In this document: positions 1 through 6,421 of the stretch, in pieces
Layout of the letters: the number at the start of each line of letters is the position of its first letter
Position numbering within the stretch: the first letter of the stretch is position 1
NCBI GenBank assembly: GCA_004357015.1
Contig: SMXE01000094.1
Span: 1 to 11,589, forward strand
Source: Caldithrix sp.
Lineage (GTDB): Bacteria > Zhuqueibacterota > Zhuqueibacteria > Oceanimicrobiales > Oceanimicrobiaceae
Length of the DNA: 11,589 nucleotides
Reading direction: 5' to 3'
Notes under the pieces: generated by a model
Database searches by the model: none
What the model was told of the DNA's origin: nothing
What the model saw: only the letters and a program-made list of their open reading frames with translations
Program-made: the position numbers and the translations under genes

Positions 1-496
1 CAACAGGCTGGGTCACAGATTTGATGACCCGGCCATCGGCCAGCGCCCAAAGCTTCTCAAATGGCGGCGAGACAAATATATTGAGCAGTATGAAAAACAC
101 TGCACTTACCATTAGCGTAGCGACGACATACGGCATCAATTCGCGATTTTTATCTCTGTTCAAATAGATGGCGAGTGCCGCGTAGATGGACAGCAGCCAG
201 CCCCAGAACAGCAGAGAACCTTTCTGCCCGCCCCACAGAGAGGCAAGGATGTAAAGGGTAGGCATGTCCCGGTTAGAGTAGCTGGCAACATACTCGTTGT
301 GAAAATCATGCGCAAGAATCTGCTGCCACAGCACGATGACAGCCAGCGTTAATAGCGCCGTGACGGCAAAAGCCGCGTTTTGGCCGGATTTGACCAAGTC
401 ATCGCGTTTAATTCGCGCACCCTGAACAGAAGCAATGATGGCATAAGCAGCGCAGGAAAGCGCGAGCACGAGGATCAACTGTCCTATGTCAACCAT
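1..496 (-). CDS. ccmF: CcmF-type haem lyase subunit, N-terminal part (runs off left edge)
   Basis: About 165 N-terminal residues of a polytopic membrane protein are present; the 3' part lies outside the window. CcmF is the core of the System I haem lyase that attaches haem to the CxxCH motif of apocytochrome c on the outer face of the inner membrane. Seen here: hydrophobic segments near residues 3-25, 40-60, 95-112 and 122-142, and the family signature around residues 69-100 (YVASYSNRDMP, then LWGGQKGSLLFW, equivalent to the WGG-x-GSLLLW block of CcmF). The ATG at 494-496 follows an AAGGA ribosome site that overlaps the ccmE stop, 14 nt upstream. The pairing with ccmE supports the call. The haem-handling WWD region and periplasmic histidines are not in view, so CcmF cannot be fully separated from close relatives such as NrfE, though ccmE next door favours CcmF. 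Confidence 0.88.
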   Translation of the reverse strand, partial: MVDIGQLILVLALSCAAYAIIASVQGARIKRDDLVKSGQNAAFAVTALLTLAVIVLWQQILAHDFHNEYVASYSNRDMPTLYILASLWGGQKGSLLFWGWLLSIYAALAIYLNRDKNRELMPYVVATLMVSAVFFILLNIFVSPPFEKLWALADGRVIKSVTQPV

Positions 497-510
497 AATA
501 AGAAAAGTCC

Positions 511-960
511 TTAGTTTGTGCCGTCGAACTCTTTGTTCGCGGAATCTGAGTAGTCGGCAGTATTATATTCGTCGGTACTTTCGTACTTTGAAGGACACTT
601 TGCCATTAGCATATTCGCATCGAAATAGCCGGCATCGGTGAAATGTCCTTCCACGATAACCTCTGCGCCATCCTTAAAGGTGTCCGGTCTTTCTTTCGTG
701 TAACGAACCCGCATTTCTTCGCCATCTTCCTCCATGGTGAAGAAAATCTCCAGACTTTTTTGAGTCTCTTCAATTGAGTCCGAAACCAGGTATCCCTTGA
801 CGCGCAGACCCTTGTTGAACTGCTCGCCAGGCATCGCCTTCAAATCTTTGATCTTGACGTAGTACTGCATGTTCTCGTTGAAGCCTGATACGATCAACCA
901 GAGCAACAACACCACTACCACGGCAAACGAGACCGCGACTTTCATTTTCTTGCCGGACAT
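511..960 (-). CDS. ccmE: Periplasmic haem chaperone CcmE, cysteine (CxxxY) variant
   Basis: This 149-residue protein has one N-terminal membrane anchor (about residues 8-26) followed by an OB-fold domain facing the periplasm. CcmE covalently holds haem and passes it to CcmF. Family features seen: RVKGYLVSDS near 53-62, DTFKDGAEVIVEG near 93-105 and FDANMLMAKCPSKYE at 113-127. In classical CcmE the haem attaches to a histidine in an HxxxY motif. Here that position is Cys122 with Tyr126 retained (CPSKY), as in the Cys-type CcmE known from Desulfovibrio and some archaea and other bacteria. The acidic tail after residue 127 has no histidines. The ATG is 3 nt past the dxs stop, and its strong GAGGAG ribosome site lies in the last dxs codons, so translation is probably coupled to dxs. 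Confidence 0.92.
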   Translation of the reverse strand: MSGKKMKVAVSFAVVVVLLLWLIVSGFNENMQYYVKIKDLKAMPGEQFNKGLRVKGYLVSDSIEETQKSLEIFFTMEEDGEEMRVRYTKERPDTFKDGAEVIVEGHFTDAGYFDANMLMAKCPSKYESTDEYNTADYSDSANKEFDGTN

Positions 961-963
961 ATT

Positions 964-2904
964 CTACTCCTCTACGGCTTTGTGAGTTTTGAGTGATGAC
1001 TGCCTTTCGGGCCGCGGCTTTTTGCCGCCACCCATAATTTCCAAACATTTATCAGCGATTTTTTCCGGCGACAGCCCGATGTTATCCAGCAGGATAGCAC
1101 GAGAGCCGTGTTCGATGAAACTATCCGGGATTCCGAGATGTGTCAGGCTACCAACCGACCAGCCATTCTCCTGCAGATGGCGGCTCACCTGGCTGCCAAA
1201 TCCCCCGCTCAACACGTTTTCTTCGACGGTAACAAGGTGTTCATATTGGGTCGATAGATCGCGCAGCAGAGACGCATCCAAAGGTTTGATAAAACGGCAA
1301 TTGATCACGGCGACGCTATGATGTTTGTTTTCCAGCATTTCCGCGGCCTTCATGGCATTCGCTACCATTGTGCCAACTGCCAGGATCGCCAGATTATTCC
1401 CCTCGCGCAGGACTTCCCAGGAGCCGATGGCAATTTTCTGGAAATTGCAAGATTCATCCAGCGTGATGCAGCTATCTTTTGGAAAACGAATCGCAAAAGG
1501 ATTTGTATCTTGCAGAAACGCTGTGTGTAGAAGATTTCTCAACTCGTTGCCATCTTTCGGAGCCGAGACTATCATACCAGGAACGATCGCCAGATAAGAA
1601 AGATCGAATGCGCCGTGATGCGTTGGGCCGTCTGCGCCGCACAAGCCAGCCCGGTCTAAAGCAAACACAACCGGCAGTTTCTGGACGGCGACATCGTGGA
1701 TGATGTGGTCATAAGCTCGCTGCAGGAAAGTTGAATAGATTGCAGCGCAAGGACGAACACCATCTGCGGCCAGCCCTGCTGAATAGGTGACTGCGTGGCC
1801 TTCAGCGATGCCGACATCAAAGAACCGGTCAGGAAATGCCTTCTGGTACTTGACCAGACCTGTTCCCTCCGCCATTGCAGCCGTAATGGCGACGATCCGC
1901 TCATCCTTCCTGCTCAACTCAATAAGCGCGTCTGTGAAAACGCCATTATAAGCAGGTGGTTTTGGCGCTGCTTTCTTGTCACCTTCCGACTGTTTCGGTG
2001 GCGGCGAAACAGCATGAAACTTGACGGAATCCTCTTCGGCGTAATCGACGCCCTTGCCTTTAACTGTCAGGATGTGCAGGACATTCGGTCCCTTGAGTTC
2101 GCGCAATTTTTGTAATGTCGGAACCAGTTCGCGCAGGTCGTGACCATCGATAGGGCCAAAGTACCTGAACCCGATTTCCTCGAAAAACATGCCAGGCACC
2201 AGCAGGTTTTTCAGGCTTTCTTCCACCCTGCGGACAAACTTACGCAGTCGGCGTTTGCCAAAAGGCATTTTTTCTGTAAGATGCCAGATTTCATCTTTAA
2301 TTTTGTTGTAGCGAGGATCTGTCGTGATTTCCGTCAAGTAGCGAGAAATGGCCCCCACATTGCGAGAGATAGACATCTGGTTGTCGTTCAGAATCACCAG
2401 CAGGTCCGTGTTAAGACTGCCGGCATTGTTGAGCGCCTCATAAGCCAACCCTCCGGTCAGCGCGCCGTCACCAATGACAGCAACGACCCTGTGGTCATCT
2501 TTGTTGAGGTCGCGCGCGACGGCAAAGCCAAGCGCCGCGGAAATCGAGGTGCTGGCGTGTCCGGCGCCAAAATCATCATACTCGCTCTCGCTTCTTTTGA
2601 GGAAACCGCTGATGCCCTTGTACTGGCGAATGGTCTTGAGGTCGTATTTTCTGCCGGTCAGAATTTTGTGCACATAGCCTTGATGGCCCACATCCCAGAT
2701 GAGCTTGTCCTTGGGCGTGTCATACACATAATGCAGCGCCGTAGTAAGCTCGACAACGCCGAGACTCGAAGCAAAGTGACCCCCGACACTGGTAACCACA
2801 TGAATAAAATAGTCTCTAATCTCCTGACAAAGGGTCTCAAGTTCTTCGAAGGACAGCTCCTTCAGATCTTCGGGTGAGTCAATATCTTGCAAAAGGCCTT
2901 TCAT
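964..2904 (-). CDS. dxs: 1-deoxy-D-xylulose-5-phosphate synthase
   Basis: A full-length 646-residue thiamine-diphosphate enzyme (family about 620-650). It condenses pyruvate with glyceraldehyde 3-phosphate to DXP, the first step of the cytosolic MEP pathway for isopentenyl diphosphate. Seen: the substrate-side His43 in SVGGHFASSLG, the thiamine-diphosphate and Mg motif GDGALTGG (145-152) with NDN at 173-175, a Pro/Lys-rich linker near 300-320, then the pyrimidine-binding domain with the catalytic Glu368 in DVGIAEGHA, Arg396 in STFLQRAYDH and the GADGPTHHG block (423-431). A transketolase C-terminal domain follows from about 480 to 620. The ATG at 2902-2904 has AGAGGA nine bases upstream. The gene lies 42 nt after rny and 3 nt before ccmE, so it sits inside a multi-gene unit rather than with other MEP genes. 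Confidence 0.97.
   Translation of the reverse strand: MKGLLQDIDSPEDLKELSFEELETLCQEIRDYFIHVVTSVGGHFASSLGVVELTTALHYVYDTPKDKLIWDVGHQGYVHKILTGRKYDLKTIRQYKGISGFLKRSESEYDDFGAGHASTSISAALGFAVARDLNKDDHRVVAVIGDGALTGGLAYEALNNAGSLNTDLLVILNDNQMSISRNVGAISRYLTEITTDPRYNKIKDEIWHLTEKMPFGKRRLRKFVRRVEESLKNLLVPGMFFEEIGFRYFGPIDGHDLRELVPTLQKLRELKGPNVLHILTVKGKGVDYAEEDSVKFHAVSPPPKQSEGDKKAAPKPPAYNGVFTDALIELSRKDERIVAITAAMAEGTGLVKYQKAFPDRFFDVGIAEGHAVTYSAGLAADGVRPCAAIYSTFLQRAYDHIIHDVAVQKLPVVFALDRAGLCGADGPTHHGAFDLSYLAIVPGMIVSAPKDGNELRNLLHTAFLQDTNPFAIRFPKDSCITLDESCNFQKIAIGSWEVLREGNNLAILAVGTMVANAMKAAEMLENKHHSVAVINCRFIKPLDASLLRDLSTQYEHLVTVEENVLSGGFGSQVSRHLQENGWSVGSLTHLGIPDSFIEHGSRAILLDNIGLSPEKIADKCLEIMGGGKKPRPERQSSLKTHKAVEE
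967..972 (-). promoter_or_regulatory. Ribosome binding site of ccmE inside the end of dxs
   Basis: GAGGAG reads on the minus strand as the last two sense codons (Glu-Glu) of dxs, next to its TAG stop and 6 nt before the ccmE ATG. It is the best-placed Shine-Dalgarno in the left block. It fixes the ccmE start and implies that ribosomes finishing dxs can hand over to ccmE. Confidence 0.8.
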
Positions 2905-2936
2905 GGGCGTGTATCCTCTGTAGTGAAGGGTTTCAT
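2901..2936 (-). other. Possible 11-codon leader ORF between rny and dxs
   Basis: On the minus strand an ATG at 2934-2936 opens an ORF encoding MKPFTTEDTRP. Its TGA overlaps the dxs ATG in the four-base form ATGA. Upstream is a good ribosome site (GGGGAG) with the first G in the rny TAG stop, leaving 5 nt to the ATG. The ORF fills the rny-dxs gap and touches both neighbours. It could be a translated leader that couples dxs translation to rny, but an ORF this short can easily occur by chance. No function is claimed. Confidence 0.25.
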
Positions 2937-2946
2937 CCTTGCTCCC

Positions 2947-4506
2947 CTATGCATAGCTGACAGCCTTTGTTTCACGAATCACAGTCACTTTGATCTGACC
3001 CGGGTACTCGAGATCCGAATGAATTTTTTCCGCAATTTCCGTCGCCAGTAGATTCGCCTGTGCATCGCTCACTTTCTCGGGCTGAACTATCACGCGTACT
3101 TCCCGGCCAGCGGAAATAGCATACGCTTTACTTACCAGGTCAAAGGAGTCGGCGAGTTTTTCAAGGCTTTCAATTCGTCTGATGTAGCCATCCAGTGTGT
3201 CACGCCGTGCCCCCGGCCGCGCCCCGGAAATCGAATCTGCGCACGCAACTAGCGCGGAAATGAGCGAGGTCTTGGGCTCATCCTCATGATGCGACGCGAT
3301 GGCGTTTAAAACCACCGGGTTCTCTTTGTATTTTTTGGCGACTTCAAGCCCAATTTGTACGTGCGTTCCTTCCTGGTCCTGACTCATGGCCTTACCAATA
3401 TCATGCAACAGCCCGGCACGCTTTGCAAGTTTGATATCAAGCTGCAGTTCGGCGGCCATCGCACCTGTGAGTGTGGCGACTTCTTCGCAATGCTGCAGGA
3501 CGTTTTGCCCGTAGCTGCTTCTGAATTTGAGTCTGCCCAGCACACGTATCAATTCCGGATGCATCCGTCCGATACCGACGCGGGCGATGATTTCATTGCC
3601 GGCACGCCAGATCCTCTTGTCCACTTCTTTCTCACAACTTCTTACGATTTCTTCGACTTTCTGTGGATGGATGCGATTGTTTCCGATGATTTTCTCTAAT
3701 GACAGACGGGCTACTTCACGCCGGACCGGGTCGAATGCGGAAAGCACGACAGCTTCCGGCGTATCATCTACTATGACCTTTACGCCGGTAGCCTGTTCAA
3801 AGGCTTTGATATTGCGGCCGTCCCTGCCGATGATTCGCCCCTTAAGATCCTCGGAAGGCAAAGGAACAACTGAAACCGTGGTTTCGACACAATGGTCGGC
3901 GGCGTTTTTTTCAATGGCCATCGTGATGATTTTTTTGGCTTCGCGGTTGGCATTCTCTTTGGTCTTATCCATAAAGTCTTTATAAAATTGCGCCGCCTGA
4001 GCTTTGTATTCTCGCCTGAGATTCTTGAGCAATAATTCTTTGGCATCGTCGAGGCTGATCTGTGAGATACGCGACAACACGACGTTTTGCTCATTGATGA
4101 TGCGGTTCAGTTCGTCTTCCTTGGTTCTCAGTGCCTCTTTCTGCTCATGCAACTCCCGCCGACCGTTACTCAAGTTGCTTTCTCTTTGACCAAATTCATT
4201 TTCTCGCCGCAGAAACTTTCTTTCGGTCTCGATGAGTGAATGTTCAGTCTGTTCAAGTCTACTCTGGCGTGATTTGAGGCGGCTTTCCTGCTCATCGCGG
4301 ATCTTGAACCACTCTTCCTTTGCTTGCAGAATCGTGCGCTGCTTAATTCGCTCGGCGTTTCGTTCTGCCTCGGCGATAAGTTCGTCAGCATGCGATTTTG
4401 CATTTCGAATGCCTGCCTTGGAGATAAAATGACAGGCGAGCCATCCCAGCGCTATTAGCGCGATGGCGGCAGCAGCATACACTGCGACATTGCCTGAGAT
4501 ATCCAT
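2947..4506 (-). CDS. rny: Ribonuclease Y, membrane-anchored endoribonuclease
   Basis: A complete 519-residue RNase Y (family about 510-530). It is a metal-dependent endoribonuclease that starts mRNA decay at the inner face of the cytoplasmic membrane. Domains in order: one membrane helix at about residues 5-28; a long charged coiled coil at about 30-195; a KH RNA-binding domain with GRIIGRDGRNIKAFE at 223-237; and an HD hydrolase domain with His339, the diagnostic His368-Asp369 in LLHDIGK, and SHHED near 405-409. The C-terminus ends in the usual family style (IKVTVIRETKAVSYA). The ATG at 4504-4506 is placed by the membrane helix; no good Shine-Dalgarno precedes it, only GGA about 12 nt upstream. 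rny is often found beside zapA, but here its upstream neighbour is an unrecognised four-Cys protein. Confidence 0.96.
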   Translation of the reverse strand: MDISGNVAVYAAAAIALIALGWLACHFISKAGIRNAKSHADELIAEAERNAERIKQRTILQAKEEWFKIRDEQESRLKSRQSRLEQTEHSLIETERKFLRRENEFGQRESNLSNGRRELHEQKEALRTKEDELNRIINEQNVVLSRISQISLDDAKELLLKNLRREYKAQAAQFYKDFMDKTKENANREAKKIITMAIEKNAADHCVETTVSVVPLPSEDLKGRIIGRDGRNIKAFEQATGVKVIVDDTPEAVVLSAFDPVRREVARLSLEKIIGNNRIHPQKVEEIVRSCEKEVDKRIWRAGNEIIARVGIGRMHPELIRVLGRLKFRSSYGQNVLQHCEEVATLTGAMAAELQLDIKLAKRAGLLHDIGKAMSQDQEGTHVQIGLEVAKKYKENPVVLNAIASHHEDEPKTSLISALVACADSISGARPGARRDTLDGYIRRIESLEKLADSFDLVSKAYAISAGREVRVIVQPEKVSDAQANLLATEIAEKIHSDLEYPGQIKVTVIRETKAVSYA

Positions 4507-4564
4507 AATAAGTCAGATCCAGAAATTCGGTAAATTGTAGTTGGCCTTTTCAGCGGCCGATGAA

Positions 4565-5053
4565 TTAAGAGACCGGCTTCTCAATGCTACTGGTTTTAGC
4601 CTGGGCCTCACTACTATTTGACCTCTCCTGCGCACCCAAATAGCCAAAAATAGTCTGCGCCATCACTTCCATATTGATTTTCACCTTGTTGCCGGCGCAT
4701 TCCGGATTCGACCAGATGCACTCGACGCCTTTGCAGTAATCCAGCTTCAAATCACATCCTTGCTGTCTCTGATAAGTGGCGGATGGCATCATATTTCTTG
4801 TAACGTCTTCCCGTACAAATTCGTCATCCTGCAGCAAATAATGCAACTCAACTAGCTTATCCCACAAGAAACCATGCCCCTCAACAAGCTGTTGGCTCGA
4901 CCAAGTATCCAGAATCGAACGAATTGAACGCCGGTTGAAAATGGCAGTCATCAGTTCCAGTTTCTGGCTTAACCTGAGTTCATTCTTATTCGTGATTGCC
5001 ATGGTGCGCATCGAAAATTGTCTTGATTCCTGCCAAATTTCACGTTTACTCAA
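4565..5053 (-). CDS. Hypothetical protein with a C-x6-C-x4-C-x6-C cluster
   Basis: I do not recognise this 162-residue protein. It is soluble, with no signal peptide or membrane segment. The first 95 residues look largely helical (region TWSSQQLVEGHGFLWDKLVEL at about 50-70). Four cysteines follow at 100, 107, 112 and 119 with symmetrical spacing, suggesting a metal site or disulfides. The tail after 142 is polar, rich in Ser and Ala, and probably disordered. The longest reading starts at a TTG (5051-5053) with a poor ribosome site. ATG codons in frame at 5009-5011 and 5000-5002 would give 148 or 145 residues, also without a clear ribosome site. The gene is first after the promoter at 5093-5121 and lies 58 nt before rny. 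A codon-rich ORF of this length in a packed one-strand array is very likely real, but its job is unknown. Confidence 0.75.
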   Translation of the reverse strand: MSKREIWQESRQFSMRTMAITNKNELRLSQKLELMTAIFNRRSIRSILDTWSSQQLVEGHGFLWDKLVELHYLLQDDEFVREDVTRNMMPSATYQRQQGCDLKLDYCKGVECIWSNPECAGNKVKINMEVMAQTIFGYLGAQERSNSSEAQAKTSSIEKPVS

Positions 5054-5092
5054 AATGTTTCACGATGACGTTTTATCGACATAATGGTAAAA

Positions 5093-5121
5093 AATATAAC
5101 CACTTCGCACCCCAAAATCAA
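5093..5121 (-). promoter_or_regulatory. Sigma70-type promoter for the orf162-rny-dxs-ccmEF block
   Basis: On the minus strand, -35 TTGATT (5116-5121; 4 of 6 consensus bases) and -10 TATATT (5093-5098; 5 of 6) are separated by exactly 17 bp. The expected transcript start is near 5086, giving a leader of about 33 nt to the TTG start or about 75 nt to the first in-frame ATG. It lies in the longest intergenic gap of the window. If the organism belongs to the Bacteroidota proper, whose primary sigma factor uses a different consensus, this call weakens. Confidence 0.6.
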
Positions 5122-5143
5122 GACAAATAAATTTGATAAATTA
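5122..5143 (-). promoter_or_regulatory. AT-rich UP-like element with a 9-bp-spaced direct repeat
   Basis: Directly upstream of the -35 hexamer, 19 of 22 bases are A or T. The tract contains two copies of AATTTAT (minus strand; 5136-5142 and 5127-5133) spaced 9 bp apart. The position matches where the RNA polymerase alpha subunit contacts UP elements. It could instead be an operator for an activator. The call rests on composition and position only. Confidence 0.4.
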
Positions 5144-5152
5144 CAGCTCTCA

Positions 5153-5986
5153 TCAAAGAGGAATTCCCGCGGCAATGGAAAGATACCGGGCGAACGTCTC
5201 TCCCATGAGTATCAAAACTATGGTAGCGTAAAGGATGCCGGTTGCGGACTGTGTTGAACGAATCTTAACCGAACTCCTGATCATAAATGCAAAAATGAGC
5301 GGCACCGCCAGCCCGAATCCTACACGAATCAGAAAGATCCAGCTATTGAAGCTCGTGCCGGACAGCAAGTCCGTTATCGCCATTTGCAGGCCGGCTTTGT
5401 TGATTGCGGCGAGACCGATAACAAGCACCAGGATCCTGAAGAACACCGATGACAGGAACAACATGGAAGTGACTTTGAGCGGCGTCAGACTCAGTTTGTG
5501 CTGCACCAGGTACCAATGCCCTGTGATCATCGTGCCCAGTACCGACCCCAGCAGGAATGTGGCCGCCAGACCGTTCATCACCGGAAACACCATCTCTGAT
5601 GTCGTGGGCTCCGCCACAGGCACACCAGCCAATGCATATGATGCAACCCCGGCAAGACTTGCAGCGGTCGCCAAGGATAAGAGGAATTTATGCATCTTCG
5701 GCGTAGCGATGTTGTACAGCAACAAGATCACTGCTGAAAGAATGAACGACAAGTATGTCAGTTGCCCCCAGAAGTTGCCGTCTGCCGCAGAGCCATCGCC
5801 CAGAATTTGAAAATTGACGTTGCCGAAGGGTTTGGAAAAAATGGCGAAAACCAGTAAAAAAACGCCGACCAACGTGGTGACGCGGAAGAACAGCCTGCCA
5901 ATCTCTTGTAACGAGATAAACAGCGTGGTCATGAGCAACCCGGCGGTAAAATGGGTGAAAAGGAAGAAAAAGATGTTTGCAAGCAT
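5153..5986 (-). CDS. Polytopic (about 8-helix) inner-membrane protein, function unknown
   Basis: This 277-residue protein is mostly hydrophobic, with likely membrane helices near residues 4-25, 33-52, 73-93, 100-122, 133-155, 170-195, 214-237 and 247-263. Notable polar residues within or beside helices are His12, the TGHWYL motif at 155-160 (His157) and GETFARYL at 262-269 (Glu263, Arg267). Such residues can serve haem or quinone binding in membrane anchor subunits of the NrfD/DmsC type. That resemblance is only an impression and no such family is claimed. The ATG at 5984-5986 is 3 nt past the DUF2203 stop and has no Shine-Dalgarno, so translation probably depends on ribosomes arriving from upstream. 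It is the last gene of the right-hand block. Confidence 0.85.
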   Translation of the reverse strand: MLANIFFFLFTHFTAGLLMTTLFISLQEIGRLFFRVTTLVGVFLLVFAIFSKPFGNVNFQILGDGSAADGNFWGQLTYLSFILSAVILLLYNIATPKMHKFLLSLATAASLAGVASYALAGVPVAEPTTSEMVFPVMNGLAATFLLGSVLGTMITGHWYLVQHKLSLTPLKVTSMLFLSSVFFRILVLVIGLAAINKAGLQMAITDLLSGTSFNSWIFLIRVGFGLAVPLIFAFMIRSSVKIRSTQSATGILYATIVLILMGETFARYLSIAAGIPL

Positions 5987-5989
5987 GCG

Positions 5990-6397
5990 TTAGTTGAGGG
6001 AGTCTTCAAAGCCGAGGGTCAACTCGTCAATGATCCTAATCCTGTCTTTAAAAGTTTCATGTGTCTTGTGAGTATGCCGAATTCTATCCTCGCCCAGGGT
6101 CCAGCAGAAAAGTGTTTCAGGAATCGGAGACTTGAAATCGACAGTAAAGTATCCTTTGGGATAAGCGCCGAGCAGCGCAATTTCACGTGACCAGTCCTCG
6201 AGAATTTTCCCGGAACGCTTGTCAAAATCATCCCGGGCGCCTTCGGAATCGACCGCGTCCCCGGATTCATGATGCTTTCGCGCGATTTCAAGCAGTTCCA
6301 CCGCCCGCTCGGTTCGGACGATGACTTGCGGCAAAATTGCGTTTACTTGCGCCAGTGTGAAGACCTTAAACCCATCATCGTTATCGTATAAGTTCAT
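5990..6397 (-). CDS. DUF2203 family protein
   Basis: A small soluble protein of 135 residues from the ATG at 6395-6397. The family has no established function that I know of. Seen: an N-terminal helical region starting FKVFTLAQVNAILPQV (characteristic of DUF2203), a charged middle segment, then the conserved LLGAYPKGYFTVDFKS and LFCWTLGEDRIRHTHKTH blocks. The Cys-Trp, Gly-Glu and His residues of the second block are the family's most conserved. A longer reading from a GTG at 6404-6406 adds three residues, but that codon overlaps the GAGGGG ribosome site, so the ATG is preferred. It lies 24 nt downstream of the acyl-CoA dehydrogenase and 3 nt upstream of the membrane protein. Confidence 0.88.
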   Translation of the reverse strand: MNLYDNDDGFKVFTLAQVNAILPQVIVRTERAVELLEIARKHHESGDAVDSEGARDDFDKRSGKILEDWSREIALLGAYPKGYFTVDFKSPIPETLFCWTLGEDRIRHTHKTHETFKDRIRIIDELTLGFEDSLN

Positions 6398-6405
6398 GCG
6401 TAACA

Positions 6406-6411
6406 CCCCTC
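6406..6411 (-). promoter_or_regulatory. Ribosome binding site deciding the DUF2203 start
   Basis: GAGGGG on the minus strand lies 8 nt before the ATG at 6395-6397. The alternative GTG start (6404-6406) shares its first base with this site and so could not use it. Confidence 0.65.
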
Positions 6412-6421
6412 GCGGGCAAGC

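Noticed and set aside
2140..2877. A 245-codon plus-strand open frame opposite dxs, and other long plus-strand frames opposite rny and miaB.
   Set aside because: They mirror well-supported conserved genes on the other strand and show no recognisable domains or ribosome sites, so they are frame shadows.
4534..4539. A TACAAT -10-like hexamer upstream of rny.
   Set aside because: No acceptable -35 hexamer lies 16 to 18 bp upstream, and rny already has a promoter one gene upstream.
4546..4564. A GGCC...GGCC inverted repeat between the four-Cys gene and rny, considered as a terminator.
   Set aside because: The stem is only 4 to 6 pairs and no T-run follows on the minus strand.
5050..5082. A 10-codon ORF (MSIKRHRETF) whose TGA overlaps the TTG start of the four-Cys gene.
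   Set aside because: There is no Shine-Dalgarno, and it would start about 4 nt from the predicted transcript start. The TTG itself is uncertain, so the overlap carries little weight.
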